Origin: Thermodesulfobacteriota bacterium
Lineage (GTDB): Bacteria; Desulfobacterota; DSM-4660; Desulfatiglandales; HGW-15
DNA length: 6,640 nucleotides
Direction of reading: 5' to 3'
NCBI GenBank assembly: GCA_025454125.1
Contig: JALOPA010000357.1
Coordinates: forward strand, 1 to 6,640
The notes below the pieces were generated by a model. It was not told where the DNA came from. It saw only the letters and a list, made by a program, of their open reading frames with translations, and did no database searches. The stretch's first letter is position 1. Every line of letters begins with the position of its first letter. Both the position numbers and the translations under genes were made by a program. Below, in pieces: positions 1 to 6,109 of this stretch.

Positions 1-230
1 AGCTCGGTGTCCTGCAACGGCTTGATATCGTCTATGAATTGAACCTTGGGATCCATCACCCAGATATCGGGCTGGGAAAGATCCGTAATGGAGCCGTAGG
101 TCCTGGTCATGAGCCCGGTGAATATCGAGCTTTGCTGGGTAATGAGTAAAGAGGCAAAGGTCAGGCCCATGATGATGCCCAGGTATTTGCCCCGATCACC
201 AATGAGCATTTTGAGAGCTATGGAATACAC
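1..230 (-). CDS. ABC transporter permease, FtsX/DevC-like (5' part, runs off the left edge)
   Basis: Reading leftwards from a GTG at 230-228, 76 codons stay open to the window edge, so this is the N-terminus of a longer protein. An AGAGGGAGA sequence lies about 7 bases before the GTG and supports that start. The first residues (MYSIALKMLIGDRGKYLG) are basic and amphipathic. A hydrophobic segment follows (about residues 16-33, LGIIMGLTFASLLITQQ), then a stretch rich in Thr, Asp and Pro that contains QPDIWVMDPK. This arrangement of a short cytoplasmic N-terminus, one membrane helix and then a periplasmic domain is typical of MacB/DevC/FtsX-type permeases, which work with an ATPase and often a membrane-fusion partner in export or lipoprotein release. 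The family call comes from recalled similarity. The substrate cannot be told, and the expected ATPase gene would lie outside the window. Confidence 0.72.
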   Translation of the reverse strand, partial: MYSIALKMLIGDRGKYLGIIMGLTFASLLITQQSSIFTGLMTRTYGSITDLSQPDIWVMDPKVQFIDDIKPLQDTE

Positions 231-369
231 GCCCTGTCTCCCTCTGGTGTTAGGAACTTATTTTAATCACGAAAAACACTCGTTCCAGGGGGCAGCAGGG
301 GGGCGGCGCCGGCCAGCGCATTCACCAAAACAAGCTTATCCCGCATGAGGTTCGAGGACTGGGCCAGAG
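231..369. other. Intergenic gap between hipA and the permease, with a solitary CACGAAA-type repeat half
   Basis: This 139-base gap lies between the hipA stop and the permease start, both on the minus strand. It contains TCACGAAAAACAC (267-279), which resembles the half-unit of the large inverted repeat at 3397-3492. This is flanked by a 5-bp inverted pair GGAAC (253-257) and GTTCC (282-286). A G/C-rich tract (288-319) includes GGCGCCGGCC. On the minus strand TAAAAT (265-260) could be a -10 element for the permease, but no good -35 lies 17 bases upstream of it. No rho-independent terminator with a T-run was seen after hipA. Confidence 0.4.
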
Positions 370-1575
370 CTAGAGGGATTTGCCCATCAGATCTTTTACG
401 CCCTGGTCCCATTGTGCGATCATAACCTCGCCGATCTCACGGAACTCCGGGTGATCGGCCACATATCCAGGAATCATCCGCCCTGTTTCCCTGACTGCCT
501 CGGCAACACGATCGAAGACGTCGCGAATGGCTCTCACCGGCATAGACAAATGAGTCACGGCAAACTGTTCCAGCACCTTTCGCGGCCACCACTTCTTCGT
601 TCCCGCAAGAGAAAGGGCCGGCACGTCATTTCTGATATAGGCGCTGGTGGTCACCACGTCGTACACGGGTGCGAACGTGACGGTCTGGCGGGGCGAGGAG
701 TAGAGTACCCCGAAATTCTTCAAATGAGCGTCCCCGTTCCTCACCATGACCGACAGCACCAAGGTCGCAAAAAACTGCTCCCTTGCCGACGCCACGTGTT
801 CACTCGAGACAAAGTCCCTGATGCTCTTCGCCACCCGTTCATAGCTGCTTCCATATTTCTGTGAGGTCCCGAGGGCCTGGAGGCTGCACATATCTTCAAG
901 CCCGATGGAGGCGCCGTCCGGAGCGAGGTCGAAGCGGCGCAAGATGAAGAGACCGCCGTTGTCCGAGAGAAAGAATTCCGGCACAGGCAGGCCGGCGCGT
1001 TTCGCAGCGGTCATGCAAAAGTATTCGTTGGCGGCGAGGTATGGGAAATCGGTTCCCCACGACTTGACGATGTAGCGGGCGGAGGTGAGCGTGCCGCGCT
1101 CCTTCGCATCCAGCAAGACTTTCGGTTGAACGCCTGATATCCCCGAGCGAAGCGCGTATTTGGCCACAAGCTCGTGGAAAAAATCACGCGTGTCGGGGTA
1201 GGTGAGGAGTTCTTCGAGGGATTCCGGTGTCTCTGAAATCCCGGGGAATGCTTCGCCAGGCAGAGAAAACCGGTTCCTGCCGACCTGGTTTCCTCCGGTT
1301 ACCCGGAGGATCGACAGGTCATCGTCCCCCACTACCTTGGAAATAGCCCTGCGGATTACCTCCAGCAGGGCTCCCTCCGGCAGGTTCATTTGGAATATCG
1401 GGTGCAAGTCGCGGCTGACCCAACTCTCCAGCCTGAGAGGCATGGTGAGGGAAACTTCTGCCTCAGTGCCGGCATCTGTAAAGTAAGAAAATATGTGCTT
1501 CTGACCTCGTTCCCCTTCAAGGGTTCCGGACCTTGCTTGTCCGGCCCATACTGCTAGGAAAGCGGCAGATGCCAT
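370..1575 (-). CDS. hipA: HipA-family serine/threonine kinase toxin
   Basis: This is a 401-residue protein of full HipA length (the E. coli protein is about 440). The N-terminal HipA_N-type domain spans about residues 1-105 and includes FQMNLPEG (61-68). The kinase-like domain follows. It has the Gly-rich SGISGVQPK loop (144-152), which in characterised HipA proteins binds phosphate and carries the autophosphorylated serine; the nucleotide-binding lysine in YIVKSW (K171); FILRRFDL (210-217); the catalytic loop NGDAHLKNF (280-288, with D282 as likely base and N287 as metal ligand); and the metal-binding aspartate in PVYDV (D306). All key residues appear intact. HipA kinases are cytoplasmic; E. 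coli HipA phosphorylates glutamyl-tRNA synthetase and induces growth arrest, but the target here is unknown. The ATG overlaps the hipB stop by one base (TGATG), with GAGGAGGG 6 bases upstream inside hipB, so the two are almost certainly translationally coupled. Confidence 0.93.
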   Translation of the reverse strand: MASAAFLAVWAGQARSGTLEGERGQKHIFSYFTDAGTEAEVSLTMPLRLESWVSRDLHPIFQMNLPEGALLEVIRRAISKVVGDDDLSILRVTGGNQVGRNRFSLPGEAFPGISETPESLEELLTYPDTRDFFHELVAKYALRSGISGVQPKVLLDAKERGTLTSARYIVKSWGTDFPYLAANEYFCMTAAKRAGLPVPEFFLSDNGGLFILRRFDLAPDGASIGLEDMCSLQALGTSQKYGSSYERVAKSIRDFVSSEHVASAREQFFATLVLSVMVRNGDAHLKNFGVLYSSPRQTVTFAPVYDVVTTSAYIRNDVPALSLAGTKKWWPRKVLEQFAVTHLSMPVRAIRDVFDRVAEAVRETGRMIPGYVADHPEFREIGEVMIAQWDQGVKDLMGKSL

Positions 1576-1820
1576 CAGCGACCCTCCTCTTCACGCAGTT
1601 CTTCCAACGTTGGAGGTCTCCCCGCCGGCCGGACCCTTATCTCCAGCCCAAGGTATTCCAGTAACCGGATGAGCTTGCGCACGCCAATGTCCTGCACCGT
1701 GCCTCTCTCGATCTGCCCGATAGTGGTGCGACTCATGAGGAGTGCTTTACCTAACTCGACTTGAGTCAACTTTCGACTCTTGCGTGCATGTCGAATTTGT
1801 CTTCCTATCTCGATCAACAT
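1575..1820 (-). CDS. hipB: HipB-like XRE-family antitoxin/repressor
   Basis: This 81-residue protein consists almost wholly of one Cro/C1-type helix-turn-helix domain (about residues 6-62). It includes LTQVELGKALLMSRTTIGQI as the two DNA-reading helices and IERG at the end, followed by RKLIRLLEYLGLEIRV. The tail (PPTLEELREEEGR) resembles the short C-terminal extension of HipB proteins. In known hip systems HipB dimers bind operators and hold HipA inactive. Position directly upstream of hipA with a one-base overlap fits this role. The ATG at 1820 is preferred because the domain begins within a few residues and the next methionine lies inside the recognition helix. No Shine-Dalgarno precedes it; the promoter suggests a leaderless message. 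Confidence 0.9.
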   Translation of the reverse strand: MLIEIGRQIRHARKSRKLTQVELGKALLMSRTTIGQIERGTVQDIGVRKLIRLLEYLGLEIRVRPAGRPPTLEELREEEGR

Positions 1821-1826
1821 AACTGC

Positions 1827-1855
1827 AATATATATGATGCATATTTCATTGTCAA
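1827..1855 (-). promoter_or_regulatory. hipBA promoter, predicted leaderless
   Basis: On the minus strand TTGACA (1855-1850, a perfect -35) is separated by exactly 17 bases from TATATT (1832-1827, one mismatch to TATAAT). Only GCAGTT lies between the -10 element and the hipB ATG. Counting the usual distance puts +1 at 1820, which is the A of the start codon. The hexamers and spacing are seen directly; the start point is inferred. Confidence 0.75.
1829..1841 (-). promoter_or_regulatory. Putative HipB operator O1, overlapping the -10 element
   Basis: The 13-mer TATATATGATGCA (plus-strand reading) occurs here and again exactly at 1869-1881. This copy sits within an 18-bp near-palindrome at 1824-1841 (TGCAATATATATGATGCA, 7 of 9 pairs matched) that covers the -10 element, so bound repressor would block RNA polymerase. 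The HipB-binding role is inferred from position. Confidence 0.6.
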
Positions 1856-1868
1856 TAGCGAATTGTTC

Positions 1869-1881
1869 TATATATGATGCA
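1869..1881 (-). promoter_or_regulatory. Putative HipB operator O2, upstream of the -35 element
   Basis: This is the second exact copy of TATATATGATGCA, 40 bp from the first and in the same orientation. It lies about 50-60 bp upstream of the predicted start. Its palindromic partner half is poorly conserved, so it may be a weaker site. Near-helical spacing (about four turns) would place two bound dimers on a similar face of the DNA, as in other HipB operator arrays. Confidence 0.5.
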
Positions 1882-1942
1882 ATTAACCACTCCCTATTTC
1901 GAATGGAGATGCGGTGGAACTGTGAGGGGGGTTCTGCGTGCC

Positions 1943-1958
1943 GTTACAGTTATGTAAC
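1943..1958. repeat. Short perfect dyad between degP and hipB
   Basis: GTTACA (1943-1948) and TGTAAC (1953-1958) form a perfect 6-bp inverted repeat around a 4-base centre, 26 bases past the degP stop. On the minus strand no T-run follows, so an intrinsic terminator is not well supported. It could be a protein-binding site or a weak RNA hairpin. The rest of the gap (1821-1983) holds the hip promoter and operators. Confidence 0.3.
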
Positions 1959-1983
1959 CCTTAATAACTCAGCGAAGGATGCA

Positions 1984-3351
1984 CTAGAAAAGCAAGGTGA
2001 TGGAATAGGCGTAAGGTCCTCTTCTCACAACGAGATTCAACGAGATCAGATGGTGGTATTGACTGATCGCCTTCTTGAAGTCTTCCAGGTTTGTGACCGC
2101 CACTTCGTTGACTTGCGCGATCAGATCTCCGGCTCTCAGGCCGATCCGAGCGGCTTCCGAGTCCTGTTTCACTTCTTCAACGGAAACGCCGGATCGTTGC
2201 TGGGCGTTGGGTTTACGAACTTCCCCGACCTTGATGCCTAAACGACGGTAAACGGTTTCCAGAGCGAGGTCCGGTGGAAACGATGCCGGCTGCACTTGAA
2301 AGGCAATCTCTTTTCCTCTTCGGGAAAGCTTGAGGGTGATGCGATCCCCGGTGGTGAATTCTGCAAGAGCATCCTGATAGTCGGAGAGTGATGCGACAGA
2401 AGTCCGGCCTACGGTGAGGACCACATCCCCTCTCTTGACGCCGGCCCGATCCGCAGGGCTGTTCCCGTACACATCGCTCACCAGCACTCCGCCGATCCCT
2501 TCGGCGAGAGCGAAGTGTCGCTTCAGTTCAGGAGTCAGTTCCTGCAACTCCAGGCCAAGCCAAGGCGGCTGAACTTCGCCGGCGCGGAGCAGTTCTTTCA
2601 CGATTCTCTTGGTTTTGTTGATGGGAATGGCGAAGCCGATGCCCTGCGCCTTCTGGTAAATCGCCGTGTTGATCCCGATCACGTCGCCGTCGATGTTGAG
2701 GAGCGGCCCTCCGCTGTTGCCCGGGTTGATGGACGCGTCCGTCTGGATGAAATGCCGATAGACACGATCCTCGGCGCGGACCGAGCGGTCCAGAGCACTC
2801 ACCACACCCGTGGTCACGGTGTGCGTCAACCCGAAGGGGTTGCCGATCGCTATGACGGTTTCCCCGATCATGAGGTCTTCGGAATCCCCCAGCTTGGCTT
2901 CAGGGAGTCTCTCCTTGGTGTCGATTTTAATGACCGCCAGATCGGAACGGGGGTCCGACCCCAGACTCCGGCCTTTGTATTCCTTCTGGTTCGAGGTAAT
3001 GACCTTGATCTCCGTGGCCCTTGCCACCACATGGTGGTTGGTTACGATGTACCCTTTTTCTCCGTCAACGATCACTCCCGAGCCCAAGCTGGTGTGCTTG
3101 TACTCTCTGCTGAACATCTCGGGGAAGACATCCTTGAAGAACTCGTCTCCGCCAAAGGGGAAAAAAGGGCTCACCTTTTCCGTGACCACGGTGCTGATGT
3201 TCACCACCGCAGGGCTCACCTTTTCAACGGCCACGACAATCGCGCTGCGACGCAAAGAATCCTTCGCCGCGGCATTCGCTTCGCTCGCGATCACCGTGGC
3301 GGCTGCAAGAAGCAGGAATGCAATACAGCACAGGCATTGCCACGTTCTCAT
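1984..3351 (-). CDS. Periplasmic DegP/HtrA serine protease with two PDZ domains
   Basis: This protein of about 455 residues begins with a signal peptide (MRTWQCLCCIAFLLLAAATV, likely cut after a nearby Ala-Asn-Ala at 25-27). The trypsin-like domain (about 40-255) has the full catalytic triad: H107 in TNHHVV, D137 in RSDLAV and S213 in GNSGGP. PDZ1 spans about 264-352 and PDZ2 about 365-447, the standard DegP/DegQ/MucD order. These enzymes degrade or refold damaged envelope proteins. An open frame continues up to a GTG at 3408, but that GTG has no ribosome site and lies in the inverted repeat. The ATG at 3351 directly precedes the signal peptide and has AAAGGG 10 bases upstream; a TTG at 3354 is 7 bases from the same AAAGGG and is an alternative. 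No clear promoter was seen. The gene may be read with the upstream hydrolase or from an unrecognised promoter. Confidence 0.93.
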   Translation of the reverse strand: MRTWQCLCCIAFLLLAAATVIASEANAAAKDSLRRSAIVVAVEKVSPAVVNISTVVTEKVSPFFPFGGDEFFKDVFPEMFSREYKHTSLGSGVIVDGEKGYIVTNHHVVARATEIKVITSNQKEYKGRSLGSDPRSDLAVIKIDTKERLPEAKLGDSEDLMIGETVIAIGNPFGLTHTVTTGVVSALDRSVRAEDRVYRHFIQTDASINPGNSGGPLLNIDGDVIGINTAIYQKAQGIGFAIPINKTKRIVKELLRAGEVQPPWLGLELQELTPELKRHFALAEGIGGVLVSDVYGNSPADRAGVKRGDVVLTVGRTSVASLSDYQDALAEFTTGDRITLKLSRRGKEIAFQVQPASFPPDLALETVYRRLGIKVGEVRKPNAQQRSGVSVEEVKQDSEAARIGLRAGDLIAQVNEVAVTNLEDFKKAISQYHHLISLNLVVRRGPYAYSITLLF

Positions 3352-3396
3352 CAATTGTTGACCCTTTGGCACTTCTAGCTCCAAAACCACGATCCA

Positions 3397-3492
3397 CCGC
3401 GAAAGCACGAAAGTGGGAAGGCACGAAAAAGAACCGGGATTTTTATAGAACCCCCTCTTCTTTCGTGTGTTCCCTATTTCGTGTTTTCGTGG
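3397..3492. repeat. Large imperfect inverted repeat with CACGAAA units
   Basis: The left arm (3397-3428) and right arm (3461-3492) are 32 bases each and match at 26 positions when one is reverse-complemented, around a 32-base loop. Each arm has two CACGAAA units joined by a GGGAA-containing spacer. Three of the six mismatches would be G-U pairs in a plus-strand RNA. The right arm abuts the hydrolase stop codon (3495-3493), and the left arm ends 46 bases before the degP ATG. No T-run follows on the minus strand, so a REP- or MITE-like dispersed element or mRNA-processing hairpin fits better than an intrinsic terminator. A half-unit resembling it occurs at 267-279. Confidence 0.7.
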
Positions 3493-4068
3493 TTAAGGTT
3501 TTCCTTCCCTCAGAAACGTCCCTACAATGTCGATCAGATCTTCCTCGTACCCTGAGTAGAAGTGATCCGCCCCTTGAATGACCCGGGACAGGGCTTGATC
3601 ATTCCACCGGGCCAGCATCTCTTCGACCTTCTTGTATTCGGCGATCTCATCCCTCGACCCGCAGATCACCAGCTTGATCTTGGGGCTGTATTCCAGGAAA
3701 CTGAAATCAATCACGCTCACGGGCGGTGAGACCATGATGAGCCTTTGGGCTTTATCGAAATCGGCGAGGCCCAGGGCATTGACCCACGCCCCGAAGGAAT
3801 AGCCTGCGAGATCCATGCTCTTCTTGCCCAGAGTCTGGAGGGCCGCCTTGACGTCTTCCTGCTCCCCCACCCCATTGGCGAAATCCCCCTCGCTTCTCTC
3901 CACGCCCCGGAAGTTGAACCGGAGGGTGCTATACTCTTCTTCCTGATAGGCATGGGCAACCGCCTTCACCACGTTGTTGTGCATGCTCCCGCCGTAAAGG
4001 GGATGGGGATGGCAGATCACGACGCCCTTTTCCCCCGGGCCATCCGCCAGCATGCCTTCCAATTTCAA
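3493..4068 (-). CDS. Small alpha/beta-hydrolase (COG2945-like), function unknown
   Basis: This is a single alpha/beta-hydrolase fold domain of at most 191 residues. Visible features are the early CHPHPLYGGSMHNNVV motif (residues 19-34), RFNFRGVERSEG (50-61), the nucleophile elbow GYSFGAW (89-95, S91), the likely acid in GSRDE (about 137-141) and the catalytic histidine in GADHFYSG (about 165-172). It is probably a cytoplasmic esterase or thioesterase-like enzyme; the substrate is unknown. The start is uncertain. An in-frame TAA (4074-4072) lies just upstream, leaving TTG at 4068, TTG at 4062 (6 bases after AAGGA) or ATG at 4053. The family usually has some extra residues forming the first strand, so the N-terminus is short. 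It follows the TIGR04076 gene by 35 bases and is probably cotranscribed with it. Confidence 0.85.
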   Translation of the reverse strand: MKLEGMLADGPGEKGVVICHPHPLYGGSMHNNVVKAVAHAYQEEEYSTLRFNFRGVERSEGDFANGVGEQEDVKAALQTLGKKSMDLAGYSFGAWVNALGLADFDKAQRLIMVSPPVSVIDFSFLEYSPKIKLVICGSRDEIAEYKKVEEMLARWNDQALSRVIQGADHFYSGYEEDLIDIVGTFLREGKP

Positions 4069-4103
4069 TCCTTAATCGAGCTTTCCTCGAACGCTGCTCC
4101 GCG

Positions 4104-4421
4104 TCAGTCCTCGATCCTCTCGATCCTGAAGACCACAGGCCGGAATCCGTCCGTGCAGCACGTGAGGGCCACACCCTTCTCCTTCATCCAGGGATAGTAC
4201 CCGCCGTACAGAATGTGGACCAGGTCTCTCTGGATATCCGCAAAGGCCCAGTTGCAGAAATCCGGAGGACAGTTGTGGCTGTCTACAATGAATTCCTGGC
4301 CCGTACGGAAGCGTTGGCATTCCGGCGTGACCTTGCTCTCATCGCAGGCTGCCGGCAGGCTGTCTCCGTAGATGTCCTTCATGTTCATCCTTTTGACGAC
4401 TGTGATTTTCGCTTTTGGCAC
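4104..4421 (-). CDS. TIGR04076 family protein, six-cysteine, function unknown
   Basis: This 105-residue protein is recognised from its pattern as a TIGR04076-type conserved hypothetical protein: KITVVKRM near the start, GQEFIV (41-46), PPDFCNWAFADI (52-63), GGYYPWM (73-79) and CCTDGFRPVVFRIERI at the end. Six cysteines (C26, C35, C51, C56, C88, C89) suggest metal binding or redox chemistry, but no function is established. There is no signal peptide or membrane segment, so it is probably cytoplasmic. The start is GTG at 4421, set by a strong AAAGGAGG 6 bases upstream. The frame stays open to an ATG at 4487, but the added stretch is very charged (QRKEDRIERRR) and is not expected in the family. 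It heads a probable two-gene unit with the alpha/beta-hydrolase. Confidence 0.85.
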   Translation of the reverse strand: MPKAKITVVKRMNMKDIYGDSLPAACDESKVTPECQRFRTGQEFIVDSHNCPPDFCNWAFADIQRDLVHILYGGYYPWMKEKGVALTCCTDGFRPVVFRIERIED

Positions 4422-4427
4422 AATGCG

Positions 4428-4435
4428 CCTCCTTT
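4428..4435 (-). promoter_or_regulatory. Shine-Dalgarno sequence that sets the GTG start of the TIGR04076 gene
   Basis: On the minus strand AAAGGAGG (4435-4428) is followed by 6 bases and then GTG at 4421. This is a near-ideal ribosome site and argues against the longer open frame that begins at 4487. Confidence 0.8.
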
Positions 4436-4589
4436 CGATCCTGTCTTCCTTTCGTTGGACTTTCTGTTCTAGAGGCATTTCGCTCATCCTCTCACGCTTC
4501 TTTTACGAGAGCCAATAAGCAAGCGGCCTCTCTCCACTGCACTCTTATGAATGCCCCATCGAAAGTCTTCTTTTAGCCCCCGGAGGGTT

Positions 4590-4605
4590 GCCTGTCAAGA
4601 CAGGC
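4590..4605. repeat. 16-bp palindrome upstream of the MltF-like promoter
   Basis: GCCTGTC and GACAGGC are perfect 7-bp inverted arms around a central AA. CCCGG (4579-4583) and CCGGG (4605-4609) add an outer, interrupted pairing. It ends 21 bases before the -35 element, a position suited to a regulator. It could equally be a dispersed extragenic palindrome. Confidence 0.5.
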
Positions 4606-4626
4606 CGGGAACAATCAAGAACTTAG

Positions 4627-4655
4627 TTGAGAGTTGTGAATTGTTGGAATAAAAT
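4627..4655 (+). promoter_or_regulatory. Promoter of the MltF-like gene
   Basis: TTGAGA (4627-4632, one mismatch to TTGACA) is followed by exactly 17 bases and then TAAAAT (4650-4655, one mismatch to TATAAT). Transcription would start near 4662, giving a leader of about 57 bases. It may also drive the DUF481 gene, since no separate promoter is visible in the 37-base gap before that gene. Confidence 0.6.
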
Positions 4656-4718
4656 GGCTACCACTTCGGAAAACCTTCGACGATCCAACGGTCGATCCGA
4701 TCCCCTATGCGGAGGTCC

Positions 4719-6072
4719 ATGATGATCGCCTTGATTATCAACTCGGTTCTATTCATGAGCCTGGTTCTCTTTGTACCGTCTTCGAGCGCGACACAAAGCC
4801 AGGCCGGCACTGGACCCGCTGCAGAGAAACCGCGCCAGCTCAATCTCGCCTCCAAACCCTGGGCCGGCGATTTTGACAAGATGGTCGCACGCCGGATGAT
4901 CCGGGTGCTTGTCCCCTACAGCCGGAGTCTCTACTTCAACGACAAGGGACACGAGCGAGGGATTGCGGCGGACAATATCCGCGACTTCGAGCGCTACATC
5001 AACAAGAAATACAAGACCCAAAAGCGGCCGATCACGGTGTACATCATCCCCACCACCAGGGACAAGCTGCTCTCCGGGGTGGTCGACGGCCTGGGGGACA
5101 TTGCCGTGGGCAACCTGACCGTCACGGAGGCTCGCCTCAAGCTGGTGGATTTCGCAGTCCGCGAGGGCGCAAGGCCCAATACGGAGATCCTCGTCACAGG
5201 GCCAAAGTCCCCGGTAATCGCTTCACTGGCCGACCTGTCCGGCAAGACCGTTCATGTCCGAAAGGCCAGCAGTTACTTCGAAAGCTTGAGTGAACTGAAT
5301 GCCCGCTTTCGCAAGGAAGGCAAACTCGATATCAATCTGGTGCTGGTATCGGATGCTCTGGAGGATGAGGATATGATGGAAATGCTGAACGCCGGCCTGC
5401 TGGAGCTGATCGTTGTGGACGATTGGAAGGCCCAAATGTGGGCGCAGATCCTCCCGAAGATCAAGGCGAGGGCTGACCTTATCCTTCGTGAAGAGGGCCA
5501 GGTCGGTTGGGCGACCCGCAAAAACAGTCCTAAGCTTCAGGAAGCCATCAGCGACTTCTACAAGCACTTCCTGACGAAACAAGGAGTCACCGAATACCGG
5601 CTCAAGCAATACATGAGACGGGTGAAGCAGATCAAGAGCTCCACGGAAACCCAGGAGATCAAACGCTTTGAAGAGACCCTGGACCTTTTCGAGAAGTATG
5701 GCGAGAAATATGGCTTTGACCCCCTGATGCTCGCAGCACAGGGATACCAGGAATCCCAGCTCGACCAGTCCGCCCGCAGCCACGTGGGCGCCATCGGAAT
5801 CATGCAGATCATGCCCGAAACCGGCTCAGAGTTGAAGGTGGGAGATATCAAGATCGCCGAACACAATGTCCACGCCGGCGCCAAGTACATGGACCATCTC
5901 ATGGAGAAGTTTTTCCCTGACGCAAACTTCAGCGACCGCCGAGAAGATCGGGGCCGAGACCACCACCTACGTGCGCAACATCTACAAGTACTACACCGCC
6001 TACAAGCTGACTCTTGAAGCCCAGGAAGCCGCAAGAAAAGCGCGTGAGGGCCTGGCCCCGGGCAGCAAGTAG
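4719..6072 (+). pseudogene. MltF-like substrate-binding/lytic transglycosylase, disrupted by a frame-shifting deletion
   Basis: A signal peptide (MMIALIINSVLFMSLVLFVP) is followed by a type-3 solute-binding-like domain (about residues 55-290) and a C-terminal SLT lytic transglycosylase domain, the MltF arrangement. These envelope enzymes cleave peptidoglycan to 1,6-anhydro products. The catalytic glutamate is in GYQESQLD (E345) and SHVGAIGIMQIMPETG follows. Near 5931-5937 the frame breaks. After DANFS the first frame runs through unrelated Arg-rich sequence to a TGA at 6017, while the family-like ending (AEKIGAETTTYVRNIYKYY) continues in the +1 frame to TAG at 6072. The family normally has about 40 more residues here, including a Tyr-Asn-Ala-Gly motif; these are absent in every frame. 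The missing length must be 3n+2 bases. GGAGG (4711-4715) favours a start at 4719 or 4722 over the ATG at 4707. A sequencing or assembly error is possible. Confidence 0.82.
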
Positions 6073-6085
6073 AGACGGGCAGCAA
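6059..6085 (+). repeat. Short direct repeat spanning the MltF-like stop codon
   Basis: CGGGCAGCAA occurs exactly at 6059-6068 and 6076-6085, a 17-base period that brackets the TAG stop at 6070-6072. It is probably a small slippage duplication. Confidence 0.4.
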
Positions 6086-6096
6086 ACCCATTTTTC

Positions 6097-6106
6097 AAGG
6101 AGGTGA
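6097..6106 (+). promoter_or_regulatory. Unusually complete Shine-Dalgarno of the DUF481 gene
   Basis: AAGGAGGTGA matches all ten bases of the canonical complement to the 3' end of bacterial 16S rRNA. Its GGAGG core is 6 bases from the ATG at 6110. This fixes the start and suggests strong translation that does not depend on coupling to the broken upstream gene. Confidence 0.8.
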
Positions 6107-6109
6107 GGA

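Larger units (their letters stand above)
4422..4718. other. Divergent intergenic region
   Basis: These roughly 300 bases separate the minus-strand TIGR04076 gene from the plus-strand MltF-like gene. They hold the Shine-Dalgarno of the former (4428-4435), a palindrome (4590-4605) and the promoter of the latter (4627-4655). AACAAT (4610-4615) and ATTGTT (4640-4645) form a 6-bp inverted pair flanking the -35 element. No convincing promoter for the minus-strand gene and no small RNA or ORF could be supported. Confidence 0.5.

Noticed and set aside
2515..3378. A 287-codon open frame on the plus strand opposite degP
   Set aside because: It is antisense to a protease with a complete catalytic triad and two PDZ domains, and its translation resembles no family I recognise. 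It has no ribosome site. It is a by-product of degP codon usage.
3352..3408. Upstream extension of degP to a GTG at 3408
   Set aside because: The extra 19 residues would precede a normal signal peptide, the GTG has no Shine-Dalgarno, and it lies in the inverted-repeat arm.
3429..3492. The inverted repeat as an ordinary rho-independent terminator for the hydrolase
   Set aside because: The loop is 32 bases, the stem is not G/C-dense near the loop, and no T-run follows on the minus strand.
4422..4487. Upstream extension of the TIGR04076 gene to an ATG at 4487
   Set aside because: AAAGGAGG with 6-base spacing before the GTG at 4421 is decisive, and the extension adds a highly charged stretch not expected in the family.
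5223..5783. A 186-codon open frame on the minus strand opposite the MltF-like gene
   Set aside because: The plus-strand frame carries clear family motifs across the same bases, and no start signal supports the antisense frame.
5905..5940. Programmed ribosomal frameshift at the T-run (5910-5914) in the MltF-like gene
   Set aside because: Shifting frame at the T-run would restore the C-terminal tail but not the roughly 40 missing family residues, so a deletion is the better explanation.
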